A stretch of 31,232 nucleotides of DNA from CADCTM01 sp049671305 (GTDB taxonomy: Bacteria > Cyanobacteriota > Cyanobacteriia > Cyanobacteriales > Coleofasciculaceae). Positions 14,888 to 22,928 of this stretch are shown in pieces. Both the position numbers and the translations under genes were made by a program. Positions within the stretch are counted from its first letter, which is position 1. Each line of letters begins with the position of its first letter. Under the pieces are notes generated by a model. It saw only the letters and a program-made list of their open reading frames with translations. It was not told the origin of the DNA and made no database searches. Where the stretch lies: positions 1 to 31,232 of the forward strand of contig JBATUR010000069.1 of assembly GCA_049671305.1 (NCBI GenBank), read 5' to 3'.

Positions 14888-16015
14888 TCAAGTTTGGTTG
14901 TCTGGCGTTGATTCAACTGGACGCGCCCTAATTGCTTCAAGTCGATTTCGCAGCTTGGGTAATTGATTTGATTTTTGCACAAAATTCTCATACTGCCGCA
15001 GAATTAAGCGCTCAACTGCAATAATTGCCGGATTAATTTCCACATAACGTCGTTGAGGATTTTTTAGATATGTTTGCTGTTCACTATGCATCATTTCAAT
15101 ATCTTGAGCAAGAAATTTCATAAATACAAAGCGCCGTAGGATCTTTTGTATTGTCGGTTCAATGCGCCGCCGTAGCCATTTTGGCAGACGAATTTTCAGA
15201 AAGAAAAGGGCAAAGGAACGGCTTTCGGTGGGTCCAATCGGCAGCCGCATCAGGTAAAGTGTAGAAATATTTTCTAGCTCTGTGTAATAGTGTGGGTAGC
15301 GATATTGGACAGAGGTAGTGCGGGTAGTAACAACATCAGCGCGATCGCTTAATCCCAAAAACTTTGCCATTCGCCCTTTGTAAGAAACCTCATATTCAGC
15401 ACATACCGAATTTTCGGTTTCTCGCAAACTCTTCAAAACTGGATTAAACCAGCCTTGGAGATTTTGGTGCAAATAGCCGTGAAAAACATCCATTGAGTTT
15501 TCATTACAAATGGAAAAATGGGCTTGCATTTCAGCACTAATTGGCACCATTAACCAGTCTGGGTGTTGAAATTCTACCATCTCCGGCGGTTGACAACTAT
15601 CAGCCAAGTCAGCTTCGCCAGGAAAAACCCAAATTAGATTATATTTTTCCTGGACGGGAAAACTACGAACCGGAGCGCGGGGCAGTTTTTGTGATTTGGG
15701 CAGATAGGGGACATTCACGCAGTCGCCACTGCCGTCAAATTCCCAGCCATGATAGGCACAAGCCAGGTTACAGCCTTCAACTTTGCCCTTGTGGAGGGCA
15801 ACACCTTTGTGAGGGCAAGCATCCTCCAGGGCGTGGATATTGCCATCAGGATCGCGATAAACTGCGATCGCGCATTTCCAAATCATCACACCAATTACCG
15901 AACCCGTCAAAAGTTCATTTGCCCAACCTACTGGATACCAATAATTGGGGTTGATGCCTACCTCTCTGACAGTTTTTTGAACTGTTTGAGTAGTTAAAGT
16001 CGTCGCCAATTCCAT
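14888..16015 (-). CDS. Rieske non-heme iron oxygenase
   Basis: The 375-residue protein has an N-terminal Rieske [2Fe-2S] domain with C67-P-H69 and C86-A-Y-H89, then a catalytic domain whose mononuclear iron site is visible as N173-S-M-D176-V-F-H179-G-Y-L-H183. The overall form resembles the pheophorbide a oxygenase/Tic55 and demethylase groups rather than two-component ring dioxygenases. It needs an external reductase, none of which is adjacent. It is the first gene of the minus-strand set leading to the oxoamine synthase and the bCerS-like protein, so hydroxylation or desaturation of their product is a reasonable guess. The 163-bp gap to the divergent MFS gene should hold both promoters. Confidence 0.9.
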   Translation of the reverse strand: MELATTLTTQTVQKTVREVGINPNYWYPVGWANELLTGSVIGVMIWKCAIAVYRDPDGNIHALEDACPHKGVALHKGKVEGCNLACAYHGWEFDGSGDCVNVPYLPKSQKLPRAPVRSFPVQEKYNLIWVFPGEADLADSCQPPEMVEFQHPDWLMVPISAEMQAHFSICNENSMDVFHGYLHQNLQGWFNPVLKSLRETENSVCAEYEVSYKGRMAKFLGLSDRADVVTTRTTSVQYRYPHYYTELENISTLYLMRLPIGPTESRSFALFFLKIRLPKWLRRRIEPTIQKILRRFVFMKFLAQDIEMMHSEQQTYLKNPQRRYVEINPAIIAVERLILRQYENFVQKSNQLPKLRNRLEAIRARPVESTPDNQT

Positions 16016-16178
16016 GAGTAGTGCCTCTGTTGCCGTTTATCTGACAATATTTAGCGCCCGACACCGCTTTTAGTCAATCACTTTGTCTTGATGAACCCAA
16101 AAAGCCGCATTCACCGTCTAACAATCTAAGATTTCCAAATTTTACGGTATTGTTACAAAAGATTGCAGGTTATTGTGA

Positions 16179-17318
16179 ATGTTACGTGATTTTAAACTAT
16201 TAGTGTTGCTGCTAGCTGGTTCGCTGACCGGTATGGCAGGAGGTGTGGTTGCGCCAATTTTGCCAGAGATGGTGCAACAACTCAACTTCGATCCCGGATT
16301 AGCGGCAAATTTGGTCAGTCTCCATTGCTTGACGATTGCTTTATTTAGCCTGCCTTTGGGCATTTTGGCAGACAAAGTAGGGCGAGTGCAAGTGCTTGTG
16401 CCTTCGTTGATACTGTACGCCTTGTTTGGCGTTGCCGGGGCGTTTATGGATACAATTGAGCCTTTGTTGGTTACACGGGGCTTACTGGGGGCAGCTAGCG
16501 GTGGCATTGCGGCGGCAAGTTTGGGCTTATTGGCAAGTCAGTATGAAGGAGAAGCGCGATCGCAAGCTTTGGGTTATGCTACAACAACTCTCACCCTCAC
16601 AGGTATCGCTTTCCCACTCTTGGGAGGCTGGGTGGGTTCATATCAATGGCAATATGCCTTCTATTTGTATGGCTTAGGTTTGCCGTTGGCACTTTTGGCA
16701 GCCTTAACTTTGAAAGAAATGCCGAAGCCAGATGCAGTCAAAGCTACCGATAATAGCAAGCTGACTACCGTCTTAAAACAGCCCTACACCCTACGCATCT
16801 TACTCTGCCTCAGCCTAGCCTCTGTGGCAATGTACGCCGTCGTCATCTATGCGCCGCTTTACCTGAAGCAGACAATTGGTGCCGGGGCAGTTGTTAATGG
16901 TATTGTCTTAGCCTCCAGGGCAATAGGTGCCGCCGCTATCTCAGCCTTTGGTGCGAAATGGTTAGAAAAACACCTCGGTGCTGCCAAATCTATTGCTTTA
17001 GGTTGTGGATTAATGGCACTAACCTTAACCACAATTCCCTTAATACATCAACTTGGTTTAATTCTCTTGACTGCGATTTTATTTGGCGTTGGCTTTGGTA
17101 TTGTTTTACCAACTCTTTACGGTACTTTAGCCAATTTAGCACCCGCTGAATTAAGGTCAAGTGTTTTAGCACTAGGGACTGGAGTTGGTTTTTTGGGACA
17201 GTTTTTATCACCCATTTTATTATCTCCAATTTTGGCTTATGGAGGGATGGAAAATATTTTTTATGCCGCTGCAATAGTTTCCTTACTAACAGGAATGTTG
17301 CTAATTACAAGTCGTTAG
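16179..17318 (+). CDS. MFS transporter, drug/metabolite efflux type
   Basis: This 379-residue hydrophobic protein has about 12 membrane segments and the MFS motif A, GILADKVGRVQVL, in the first cytoplasmic loop (about 61-73). A Gly-rich motif C-like stretch (LLGGWVGSYQW) after a central helix is typical of proton-driven exporters. A short soluble loop (KPDAVKATDNSK) separates the two halves. It is divergent from the Rieske gene across 163 bp, so it may export the product of the adjacent pathway or a precursor. It may equally be an independent efflux pump; substrate cannot be told. Its 3' end lies 11 bp from the convergent protease gene. Confidence 0.85.
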   Translation: MLRDFKLLVLLLAGSLTGMAGGVVAPILPEMVQQLNFDPGLAANLVSLHCLTIALFSLPLGILADKVGRVQVLVPSLILYALFGVAGAFMDTIEPLLVTRGLLGAASGGIAAASLGLLASQYEGEARSQALGYATTTLTLTGIAFPLLGGWVGSYQWQYAFYLYGLGLPLALLAALTLKEMPKPDAVKATDNSKLTTVLKQPYTLRILLCLSLASVAMYAVVIYAPLYLKQTIGAGAVVNGIVLASRAIGAAAISAFGAKWLEKHLGAAKSIALGCGLMALTLTTIPLIHQLGLILLTAILFGVGFGIVLPTLYGTLANLAPAELRSSVLALGTGVGFLGQFLSPILLSPILAYGGMENIFYAAAIVSLLTGMLLITSR

Positions 17319-17329
17319 TCCATTTTCCT

Positions 17330-19438
17330 TCAGACACCAATCAATAAATCCCAACTATTAAGCGTCCCCGTATCTAGTGGAGAATAATCGATTACTTGCA
17401 GTTGCCAACCTCCCGCCGCCGGTTTATTAAGAAGTTGCTTAAGTGCGGGAGTGCTATCTAAAGTATAAGTTGTGTGTAAAATAGTTCGAGAACCCAAAAT
17501 TCGCCCTTGTAATAACACAACTTGCCCAGTCGGTGCAATAATATTTACTTCCAGATCTCCCAAGAATTGATGTTCAAGATCAACAGTAATTTGAATTTCT
17601 CGCACACTTGATGCAATATTGACGCCAATTGCACTTCTAATTCCCTGTGGGTTGTTGTCAGGAATTTTTACGGCATTGTCATTACGTCCGTGCAGTAATT
17701 GTACACCAACTTGTGAAGGCTGACTAACCTTAAGTTTGGCAGCTTGTACAGCTTTAAAAGCATTAATTTTGCCATAACCAAACCATTGAGAAAAACCATT
17801 AGTGTCATAAGTTCCTAACCGCATTCTCAACTGAGGATCGGCATCACGATCAACAATTTTATCAGCCGTTTCTTGAATTAAACTTTTAACTTCTTGAGCT
17901 GTCAAGTCAGGGTTTGCCGACAAAACTAGCGCACATACTCCCGCCACAACCGGGCAAGCGCTGGAAGTACCACCAAAAGTATCAGTAAAGTCGCCTCTAT
18001 CGTAACCGAGTTCTCCTAATAAGTCAGCGGTGAAAACACCAAGTCCAGGCAAAGCGGAAATAATACTTGGTGCCGTGGCAGTATAACCTGTTTTTTCAAA
18101 CCAAATTCCTGGTGGCGCATTATTACTAGGAGCACAAACAGAAACTCCTGTTCCCCAATTACTATAAGCTGATTTTTTAGCTAAACTAGTACAAGCAGAA
18201 ACGGTAATAGTATCAGGATGAATTGTAAAACCGCCTAACCAATTAGTCGGTCCTTGGAGTAAATTATCCTGCCAACCTTTCTCAAAAATTGTACCGTTTA
18301 CAGGACGGTTGGCATTGCCTGCAGCAAAAACAATTACACAACCTTTACCTTGTCGCCCTTGGGTAGCAGCGCGGGTAAGGGCGGCACTTTGCCGTAAGGA
18401 AAGCGGAAAATAGACGGCAGCAGGTCCCCAACTGCAAGAAATTACACTAGCATTATTAATAATTGCCCAATCAAATAATTGTTCAATTGCTTCATCATCT
18501 AAAAAACCCGTAGTACGAATTGGCATTAGTGCACAACCAGGCGCAACCCCAACAATTCCTTTGCCGTTTTCTTCTGCTACTGCAACTCCAGCACAAGCTG
18601 TGCCATGACTTTCTTCGGAACTTTCTGGGAGGGGTAAAAAATCGTTATCTTTAAAATCTCTTGGTGCAACAATTTTACCTTTACCTTGAAAGTCGGGATG
18701 ATTTAAATCTATAGCATCATCGGTTATGGCGACAACAATTGAGCGAATTCCTCTGGTAATATCCCAAGCTTTTTCGATATTAATATGAGAATTAACAGAT
18801 ATTTCCGAACCGCCGTTATTGTTTAGATACCACTGACGAGAATATAAAGGATCATTAGGACGGTAATGTGATTCTTGTGGGATAATAATATTAGGTTCGG
18901 CAACCAAAACATCTGGACGCCCCATTAATCTGTTAGCAATTTTAACGGGATTTTCTGTTGCTTGGGGTGTCAGTTTATAAACGAAGGTATTGGGAATGCC
19001 CAGGACGGTTTTAACTATTTGTAAGCCAAATTCATCAACAATTGTAGTTCTGGCTGTTTCATCAACTTCTGGAGTAAACTGGATGGTTAATTGATCAGTT
19101 AGATAAATTCGTGTTTCTGGGTTGTCTTTGAGTTGGTAAACATGACTGGCAAAGGCAATTTCATTATTATCTCTTGCTGCCTGCATTGCGGCATCTCGCT
19201 GCCTGGGGGCGACGGTAAATTCTTGGAGTTGGGCGTTTTCAATTTGGCGATCGGGTTCAATCGGTAAAGCTTCCCCTAGTTCATCTGCTACAGTCGAGGA
19301 AGTTGGGCGTACTGTAAAGCGATCGCTTACTTTAATTAAGGCTAATTCTTCACCGCCTCGTTGTAAAAGTACACCCAAACTTTTTTCAGGCATCCCACCG
19401 GGTTGAGAATTATCTGGCACATTAGAGTTGCTGGTCAT
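17330..19438 (-). CDS. Subtilisin-like (S8) serine protease with C-terminal P domain
   Basis: The 702-residue protein has a long N-terminal region with a fervidolysin-like inhibitor segment (about 90-190), then a subtilase domain: Asp in AITDD (D240 or D241) before LNHPDF, H278 in ESHGTACAGV, oxyanion Asn in AAGN (N375), and S492 in GGTSSACPVVAG. Residues from about 610 form a P/HomoB domain (ITVDLEHQFLGDLEVNI ... LNSWDLLIGV) like that of proprotein convertases. No signal peptide is seen. The layout recalls the calcium-dependent cyanobacterial protease PrcA, but orthology is not shown. It stands alone, with its own promoter in the 308-bp divergent gap before 19747. Confidence 0.9.
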   Translation of the reverse strand: MTSNSNVPDNSQPGGMPEKSLGVLLQRGGEELALIKVSDRFTVRPTSSTVADELGEALPIEPDRQIENAQLQEFTVAPRQRDAAMQAARDNNEIAFASHVYQLKDNPETRIYLTDQLTIQFTPEVDETARTTIVDEFGLQIVKTVLGIPNTFVYKLTPQATENPVKIANRLMGRPDVLVAEPNIIIPQESHYRPNDPLYSRQWYLNNNGGSEISVNSHINIEKAWDITRGIRSIVVAITDDAIDLNHPDFQGKGKIVAPRDFKDNDFLPLPESSEESHGTACAGVAVAEENGKGIVGVAPGCALMPIRTTGFLDDEAIEQLFDWAIINNASVISCSWGPAAVYFPLSLRQSAALTRAATQGRQGKGCVIVFAAGNANRPVNGTIFEKGWQDNLLQGPTNWLGGFTIHPDTITVSACTSLAKKSAYSNWGTGVSVCAPSNNAPPGIWFEKTGYTATAPSIISALPGLGVFTADLLGELGYDRGDFTDTFGGTSSACPVVAGVCALVLSANPDLTAQEVKSLIQETADKIVDRDADPQLRMRLGTYDTNGFSQWFGYGKINAFKAVQAAKLKVSQPSQVGVQLLHGRNDNAVKIPDNNPQGIRSAIGVNIASSVREIQITVDLEHQFLGDLEVNIIAPTGQVVLLQGRILGSRTILHTTYTLDSTPALKQLLNKPAAGGWQLQVIDYSPLDTGTLNSWDLLIGV

Positions 19439-19746
19439 AAATTTACGTTACTGCTGATAATCGCAATTTTAATCGTTTACCGATATACGATATACCAAAC
19501 ACCAAAGCGTACAACAGACAACCATAAAATCAGGTATTAAAGAAAATGCCCTCTAGATAATCATCTTGGCATCGGTTTCAACCCTCTATTTTAAAGTTCA
19601 GGAAACATTTTAGCCATCATTTTAGTCTACACATTGCAGACTTTCGGAAACTTTGTTATTGAAAACTGCCACCAACAACAGTCAAGCAATGGTAAAATAT
19701 CCAAGTCTTAGCTAAATTGTGTAACGCTCGCCCCCCAAATTATTTC
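19439..19746. other. 308-bp divergent promoter region
   Basis: This gap separates the minus-strand protease from the plus-strand exported protein and must hold both promoters. It is AT-rich with no ORF beyond a 5' extension of the downstream gene from a TTG at 19717. No clear factor site was recognised. Confidence 0.5.
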
Positions 19747-20361
19747 ATGGTTTCTTCTGGTTTCCATCGCCTTGGCTTTACCTGCCTTGTTTCCATCCCA
19801 TTCACGGCTGCTTTGGCGCTGCTTCCACCAGCACAAGCCCAAAATAATCCAGCACCGGAAGTTGGTGCCCCGGAAGCGCAGCCAGACCTCACAGACCCGA
19901 ACGATCTGCGACCATTAAATCAGGCTGGCAGTATTCTAAGTTTGGCAGGAGGACAGCGTTTAATGGTAGAAGCCATGAAGGCGGTTAATTCGCAAAACTA
20001 TCCTTTAGCTGCCAAAAAACTGCAAGAAGCCCGTCAGGTTTTTAATCAGTTATCTAATTTTTATCAACAACTATCTTCTAGTTTTTCAGGCATTGATAAC
20101 CGCGTTTTTGATGCTCAAAAACAACAAGCGGTACAAACGGCTGAAATGCGAGATCAAGCTACCTATCAGCTAGCACTCGTTCATCGGGCACAAAATCAAC
20201 CAGAGCTTGCTGTACCATTGTTAATTCAAATTGTCCGTTCTCAAAATCCTACACGTGAACTTGGTAAAAAAGCTTATCAACAACTATTCGAGTTAGGATT
20301 TGTTGATGCTCCTTTTCCTAGGACTAGCCAACCTACTTCGTCTACTGCCCCTAGAAATTAA
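19747..20361 (+). CDS. Exported protein with helical (TPR-like) repeats, unknown function
   Basis: I prefer the ATG at 19747 over the TTG at 19717, because it puts a normal signal peptide at the N-terminus: MVSSGFHRLG, a hydrophobic core to about residue 27, then cleavage after A-Q-A before QNNP. The mature part of about 175 residues starts with a Pro/Ala-rich linker and continues in helices with TPR-like spacing (YPLAAKKLQEARQVFNQL; YQLALVHRAQNQPELAVPLL). It is a periplasmic or membrane-associated protein of unknown role. It is 35 bp upstream of bolA on the same strand, so the three genes to grx4 may be cotranscribed. Confidence 0.7.
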   Translation: MVSSGFHRLGFTCLVSIPFTAALALLPPAQAQNNPAPEVGAPEAQPDLTDPNDLRPLNQAGSILSLAGGQRLMVEAMKAVNSQNYPLAAKKLQEARQVFNQLSNFYQQLSSSFSGIDNRVFDAQKQQAVQTAEMRDQATYQLALVHRAQNQPELAVPLLIQIVRSQNPTRELGKKAYQQLFELGFVDAPFPRTSQPTSSTAPRN

Positions 20362-20396
20362 ACTTATCTCATTACCACATTATCAAGGAAATTGCA

Positions 20397-20657
20397 ATGA
20401 TAAGCCTAGAGCAAGTTGAGGCAATGATTAAGGCAGGAATACCAGATGCTCAGGTGCAGGTGCAAGATTTAACAGGCGGTGGTGATCATCTGCAAGCTGT
20501 GGTTGTTTCTTCCCAATTTGAAGGCAAAAGTCTGATTAAACAGCATCAGCTTGTTTATGGGGCGCTACAACAAGCAATGGCAAGCGAAGCCATTCACGCC
20601 TTGGCACTAAAAACCTACACGCCTCAAGATTGGCAAGCCACGGGACAATCTGTTTAA
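20397..20657 (+). CDS. BolA family protein
   Basis: This 86-residue protein has the BolA fold and signature: N-terminal helix ISLEQVEAMIKAGIPDA, GGGDHLQAVVVSSQFEGKS with H31, and the HQLVYGALQQAM helix-turn with H50 and a late AIHALALKT strand. BolA proteins bind CGFS glutaredoxins through a shared [2Fe-2S] cluster and act in iron-sulfur delivery or iron sensing. An AAGGAAA ribosome site precedes the ATG. The CGFS glutaredoxin gene follows at 72 bp, so the partners are encoded side by side. Confidence 0.9.
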   Translation: MISLEQVEAMIKAGIPDAQVQVQDLTGGGDHLQAVVVSSQFEGKSLIKQHQLVYGALQQAMASEAIHALALKTYTPQDWQATGQSV

Positions 20658-20729
20658 GTACAAAGCTGCGATCGCGTTTTCTCTGCATATCGATACACTA
20701 TAACTACAGAGGCATATCAAAATAAAACC

Positions 20730-21053
20730 ATGACACCAGAAGTTAAAGCACGGCTTGATGATTTAGTCAACCAAAACAAGATTTTGGTTTTTATGAAGGG
20801 CAGCAAGCTCATGCCCCAATGTGGTTTTTCCAATAATGTTGTCCAGATTTTGAATACTTTGGGCGTACCTTTTGAAACTGTCGATGTTTTGGCAGATGGT
20901 GATATTCGTCAGGGAATTAAGGAATATTCCAACTGGCCCACAATTCCTCAAGTTTACGTTGATGGAGAATTTGTTGGTGGCTCAGATGTGCTGATTGAAC
21001 TTTATCAAAAAGGCGAGTTACAGCAGTTGGTTGAAGTGGCTTTGGCTTCTTAA
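20730..21053 (+). CDS. grxD: Grx4-type monothiol CGFS glutaredoxin
   Basis: The 107-residue protein shows the CGFS class marks: FMKGSK before the active site, C31-G-F-S, W-P-T-I-P-Q-V-Y, and G-G-S-D for glutathione binding. Such proteins carry a glutathione-coordinated [2Fe-2S] cluster and transfer clusters, with BolA as partner. It follows bolA in the same direction, with a HIP1-like GCGATCGC in the gap. A terminator-like hairpin with a T8 run follows 31 bp after the stop. Confidence 0.95.
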   Translation: MTPEVKARLDDLVNQNKILVFMKGSKLMPQCGFSNNVVQILNTLGVPFETVDVLADGDIRQGIKEYSNWPTIPQVYVDGEFVGGSDVLIELYQKGELQQLVEVALAS

Positions 21054-21084
21054 GAAGTCCATTTTTCTTTAATCTAAATTATTA

Positions 21085-21110
21085 AAGTCCGTATCTACGG
21101 GCTTTTTTTT
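21085..21110 (+). terminator. Rho-independent terminator after grx4
   Basis: AAGTCCGTA (21085-21093), a TC loop and TACGGGCTT (21096-21104) form a 9-bp stem with one G-T pair, followed by a T-run to 21110. Confidence 0.85.
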
Positions 21111-21142
21111 GTCATAACTTTCCTTACAATAGCCTGAAAAGT

Positions 21143-21175
21143 AATAGGTCGGTTTGCAGGGGCAAGCCGCCTATT
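21143..21175. terminator. Hairpin between convergent grx4 and DUF6761 genes
   Basis: AATAGG/CCTATT outer arms and CGG/CCG, TTTGC/GCAAG inner arms form a long imperfect stem with a four-base loop. It lies 38 bp downstream of the DUF6761 stop codon and can serve both directions. It also looks like a dispersed hairpin repeat. Confidence 0.5.
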
Positions 21176-21213
21176 ATTTTAAACTGTTTTAAGGGTTAAT
21201 AGCCAAGAAATTA

Positions 21214-21465
21214 TTAATAGAAATCCGTTTGAATTTCTGGTAAAGGCATCACTTCAAAGTTAGAAGGATCTCTGAGATAGCGGGTTGATTCTTCTTCTAG
21301 ACGGTGGATTAAATAAATTTCCAGGGCATTACTATGCTTGAGGGCAGCTAGATAGCCGTCAATGTACATTCTCAAGTCATCATAGCGATAACCTCGGTTC
21401 CACAAATAAACCAAGGCATCCGTCAGTTGTTGGTAATAACGTATGGTTCGAGTATCTTGAAGCAT
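21214..21465 (-). CDS. DUF6761 family small cyanobacterial protein
   Basis: The 83-residue protein, rich in Tyr, Leu and Arg, has the segments IRYYQQLTDALVYLWNRGYRY, LRMYIDGYLAALKHSN and LIHRLEEESTRYLRDP. I recognise this as the DUF6761 type, a small protein conserved across cyanobacteria. The function is unknown. It looks soluble and mainly helical, without metal or catalytic motifs. It is convergent with grx4 and stands alone. Confidence 0.75.
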   Translation of the reverse strand: MLQDTRTIRYYQQLTDALVYLWNRGYRYDDLRMYIDGYLAALKHSNALEIYLIHRLEEESTRYLRDPSNFEVMPLPEIQTDFY

Positions 21466-22015
21466 GGTTTAAAGCGTTTTGAGTTTTGACATCTTATGTT
21501 TGGTGCTGCTGCGGAGTCAACCAGGGGATTGATAAGTAACAGCTAATAAATAGGACTAATTGCTATTGTCCCTGAATAAACTCGCTTATTCTCCCTACTT
21601 AAGGATTAAAAACCTGGAATGATTGACAAGACACCAGCTAATTTCCAGAAAGACAAGTTTTCGGGCTGAGGATGAATGACAACCCCGATCGTGTAACCTC
21701 AGTTTTTGGTTGTTGGCTAAATCGATAAATCAGAGAAAAATGACCTAAAGTTCTTTGAGGGAAAATTTGTCAATCACTAATTCTGAGCTATCGAGCTAGA
21801 AGGGAACGAATAATTAATGTTCGTTAAGTTTAATTGTAACTAGTTATTTACACAAGCCTTTGTTGGTAGATGTACAAAAATCCTGACTATAAAATAATCA
21901 AGACTTGATAAATTTATTTCTCCCATCTAAACTAACCTCCGTAACACTTGTTACAAACTCTTGACATTAGCAGGTGTTAACCTATAACACACCAGCTAAA
22001 AGGAAGTAAGATGCC
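21466..22015. other. 550-bp gene-free stretch upstream of the response regulator
   Basis: No ORF of note. The left end should hold the DUF6761 promoter and the right end the regulator promoter (separate entry). Between them a CTGAGG ... CCTCAG pair around 21666-21703 followed by five T could be a weak hairpin. The length allows a small RNA, but no known RNA fold was recognised. Confidence 0.5.
21941..21990 (+). promoter_or_regulatory. Promoter of the response regulator with NtcA-type box and palindrome on the -10
   Basis: GTA-N8-TAC (21941-21954, with GTAAC/GTTAC symmetry) matches the NtcA consensus. Downstream are TTGACA (21961-21966) and TATAAC (21983-21988) with a 16-base spacer. GTGTTA-ACCTA-TAACAC (21974-21990), a second inverted repeat, covers the -10. 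The NtcA box is 28 bases from the -10 against about 22 in classic class II sites, so activation is uncertain. Confidence 0.55.
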
Positions 22016-22783
22016 GTGGGATCGGTTTGTATTCAGATTATCGAGGGCAACCCCCATTTGCGATCGCTACTGGGCTGGCATCTTGGGCAAGCGGGCTATT
22101 GGGTAATTCAATCCGCAACGCTACATCAAGCCAGAGACACGTTCTACCATCGTCAACCGACACTTGTAATCATCGACTCTGACTTACCAGATGGCGATGG
22201 TGTCGAATTTTGCCGTTGGCTCCAACAGCAGCGACAATCCCTGATTTTGATGTTATCGGCTCGTAATACAGAAGGCGATATTGTCACCGGGCTCAAAGCC
22301 GGCGCTGATGATTATCTCACGAAGCCTTTTGGGATGCAAGAGTTTATGGCACGGATCGAAGCCTTAATTCGCCGTGTTCGTGTGAGGGCAGCTCCTATCT
22401 CTTTGGAATATGGCGACCTCAAAATCGATTTAGTCCAACGTCGCGTTCGTTTTAAGGAAGAATTTATTGACCTAACGCCTCAAGAATTTAGCTTACTTTA
22501 CGTGCTAGCGCAAGCAGAAGGACTGCCCCTGAGCCGTTCCGAGCTTTTGCGCCGTGCGTGGCCCGATGCCATTGACAACCCGCGCACTATTGATACCCAC
22601 GTCCTTTCGTTGCGGAAAAAAGTTGAAACTGATCCTCGACAACCAAGTTTGATTCAAACAGTGCGAAATATCGGTTATCGTTTTAACCCAGAGATGCTTC
22701 AGGAAACTCAGGTGCTGCCAGGAACAACTGCTCCTAATACTCGGACTACGGCACAAGTCATGGTAGGGAAAGCTTATAGCTGA
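22016..22783 (+). CDS. OmpR/PhoB-family response regulator
   Basis: The 255-residue protein has a receiver domain (about 4-118) and a winged-helix DNA-binding domain (about 128-230, LTPQEFSLLYVLA ... TIDTHVLSLRKKVE ... IQTVRNIGYRF). Phospho-acceptor D54 in VIIDSD, S81 in MLSAR and K103 in LTKPFG are present, but the usual Asp pair near residue 10 is E10-G11 in IIEGNPHL, so Mg binding and phosphorylation may be unusual. The start is GTG at 22016 behind AGGAAG; an ATG at 22011 is out of frame and opens a 31-codon ORF overlapping the start. The target genes and the sensor kinase are unknown, and no kinase gene is adjacent. Confidence 0.9.
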   Translation: MGSVCIQIIEGNPHLRSLLGWHLGQAGYWVIQSATLHQARDTFYHRQPTLVIIDSDLPDGDGVEFCRWLQQQRQSLILMLSARNTEGDIVTGLKAGADDYLTKPFGMQEFMARIEALIRRVRVRAAPISLEYGDLKIDLVQRRVRFKEEFIDLTPQEFSLLYVLAQAEGLPLSRSELLRRAWPDAIDNPRTIDTHVLSLRKKVETDPRQPSLIQTVRNIGYRFNPEMLQETQVLPGTTAPNTRTTAQVMVGKAYS

Positions 22784-22921
22784 TTGAAAAGAGGAATTGA
22801 CAATTTTATTATGTACAGAGACGTTCCGCCGGAACGTCTCGACAATCTGATTGCTGCCGCTGATTGAAAAGAGGAATTGACAATTATTATTATGTACAGA
22901 GACGTTCCGGCGGAACGTCTC
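22779..22921. repeat. Tandem repeat, two 80-bp-spaced copies with a palindromic hairpin
   Basis: A unit starting GCTGATTGAAAAGAGGAATTG occurs at 22779 and again at 22859. Each copy ends in a hairpin with perfect 11-base arms, GAGACGTTCCG/CGGAACGTCTC, at 22818-22840 and 22899-22921. The single central base is C in the first and G in the second. The GAGACGTTCC hairpin looks like a dispersed repeat of filamentous cyanobacteria. The block fills the gap between the convergent response regulator and ABC ATPase genes and overlaps the last codons of the former. Confidence 0.9.
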
Positions 22922-22928
22922 TACAATC

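Noticed and set aside
14778..14966. Plus-strand 62-codon ORF between the oxoamine synthase and Rieske genes.
   Set aside because: It overlaps the Rieske 3' end, has no recognisable family and no ribosome site; likely a shadow frame.
2158..16015. A saxitoxin-like cluster, because sterol-desaturase-like, Rieske and oxoamine-synthase functions also occur in sxt clusters.
   Set aside because: No amidinotransferase, carbamoyltransferase, cytidine-deaminase-like or polyketide-type gene is present, and the oxoamine synthase is a free-standing enzyme beside a ceramide-synthase-like GNAT.
22818..22921. CRISPR array or terminator.
   Set aside because: Only two units with a palindromic core, no variable spacers and no T-run; it fits a dispersed hairpin repeat.
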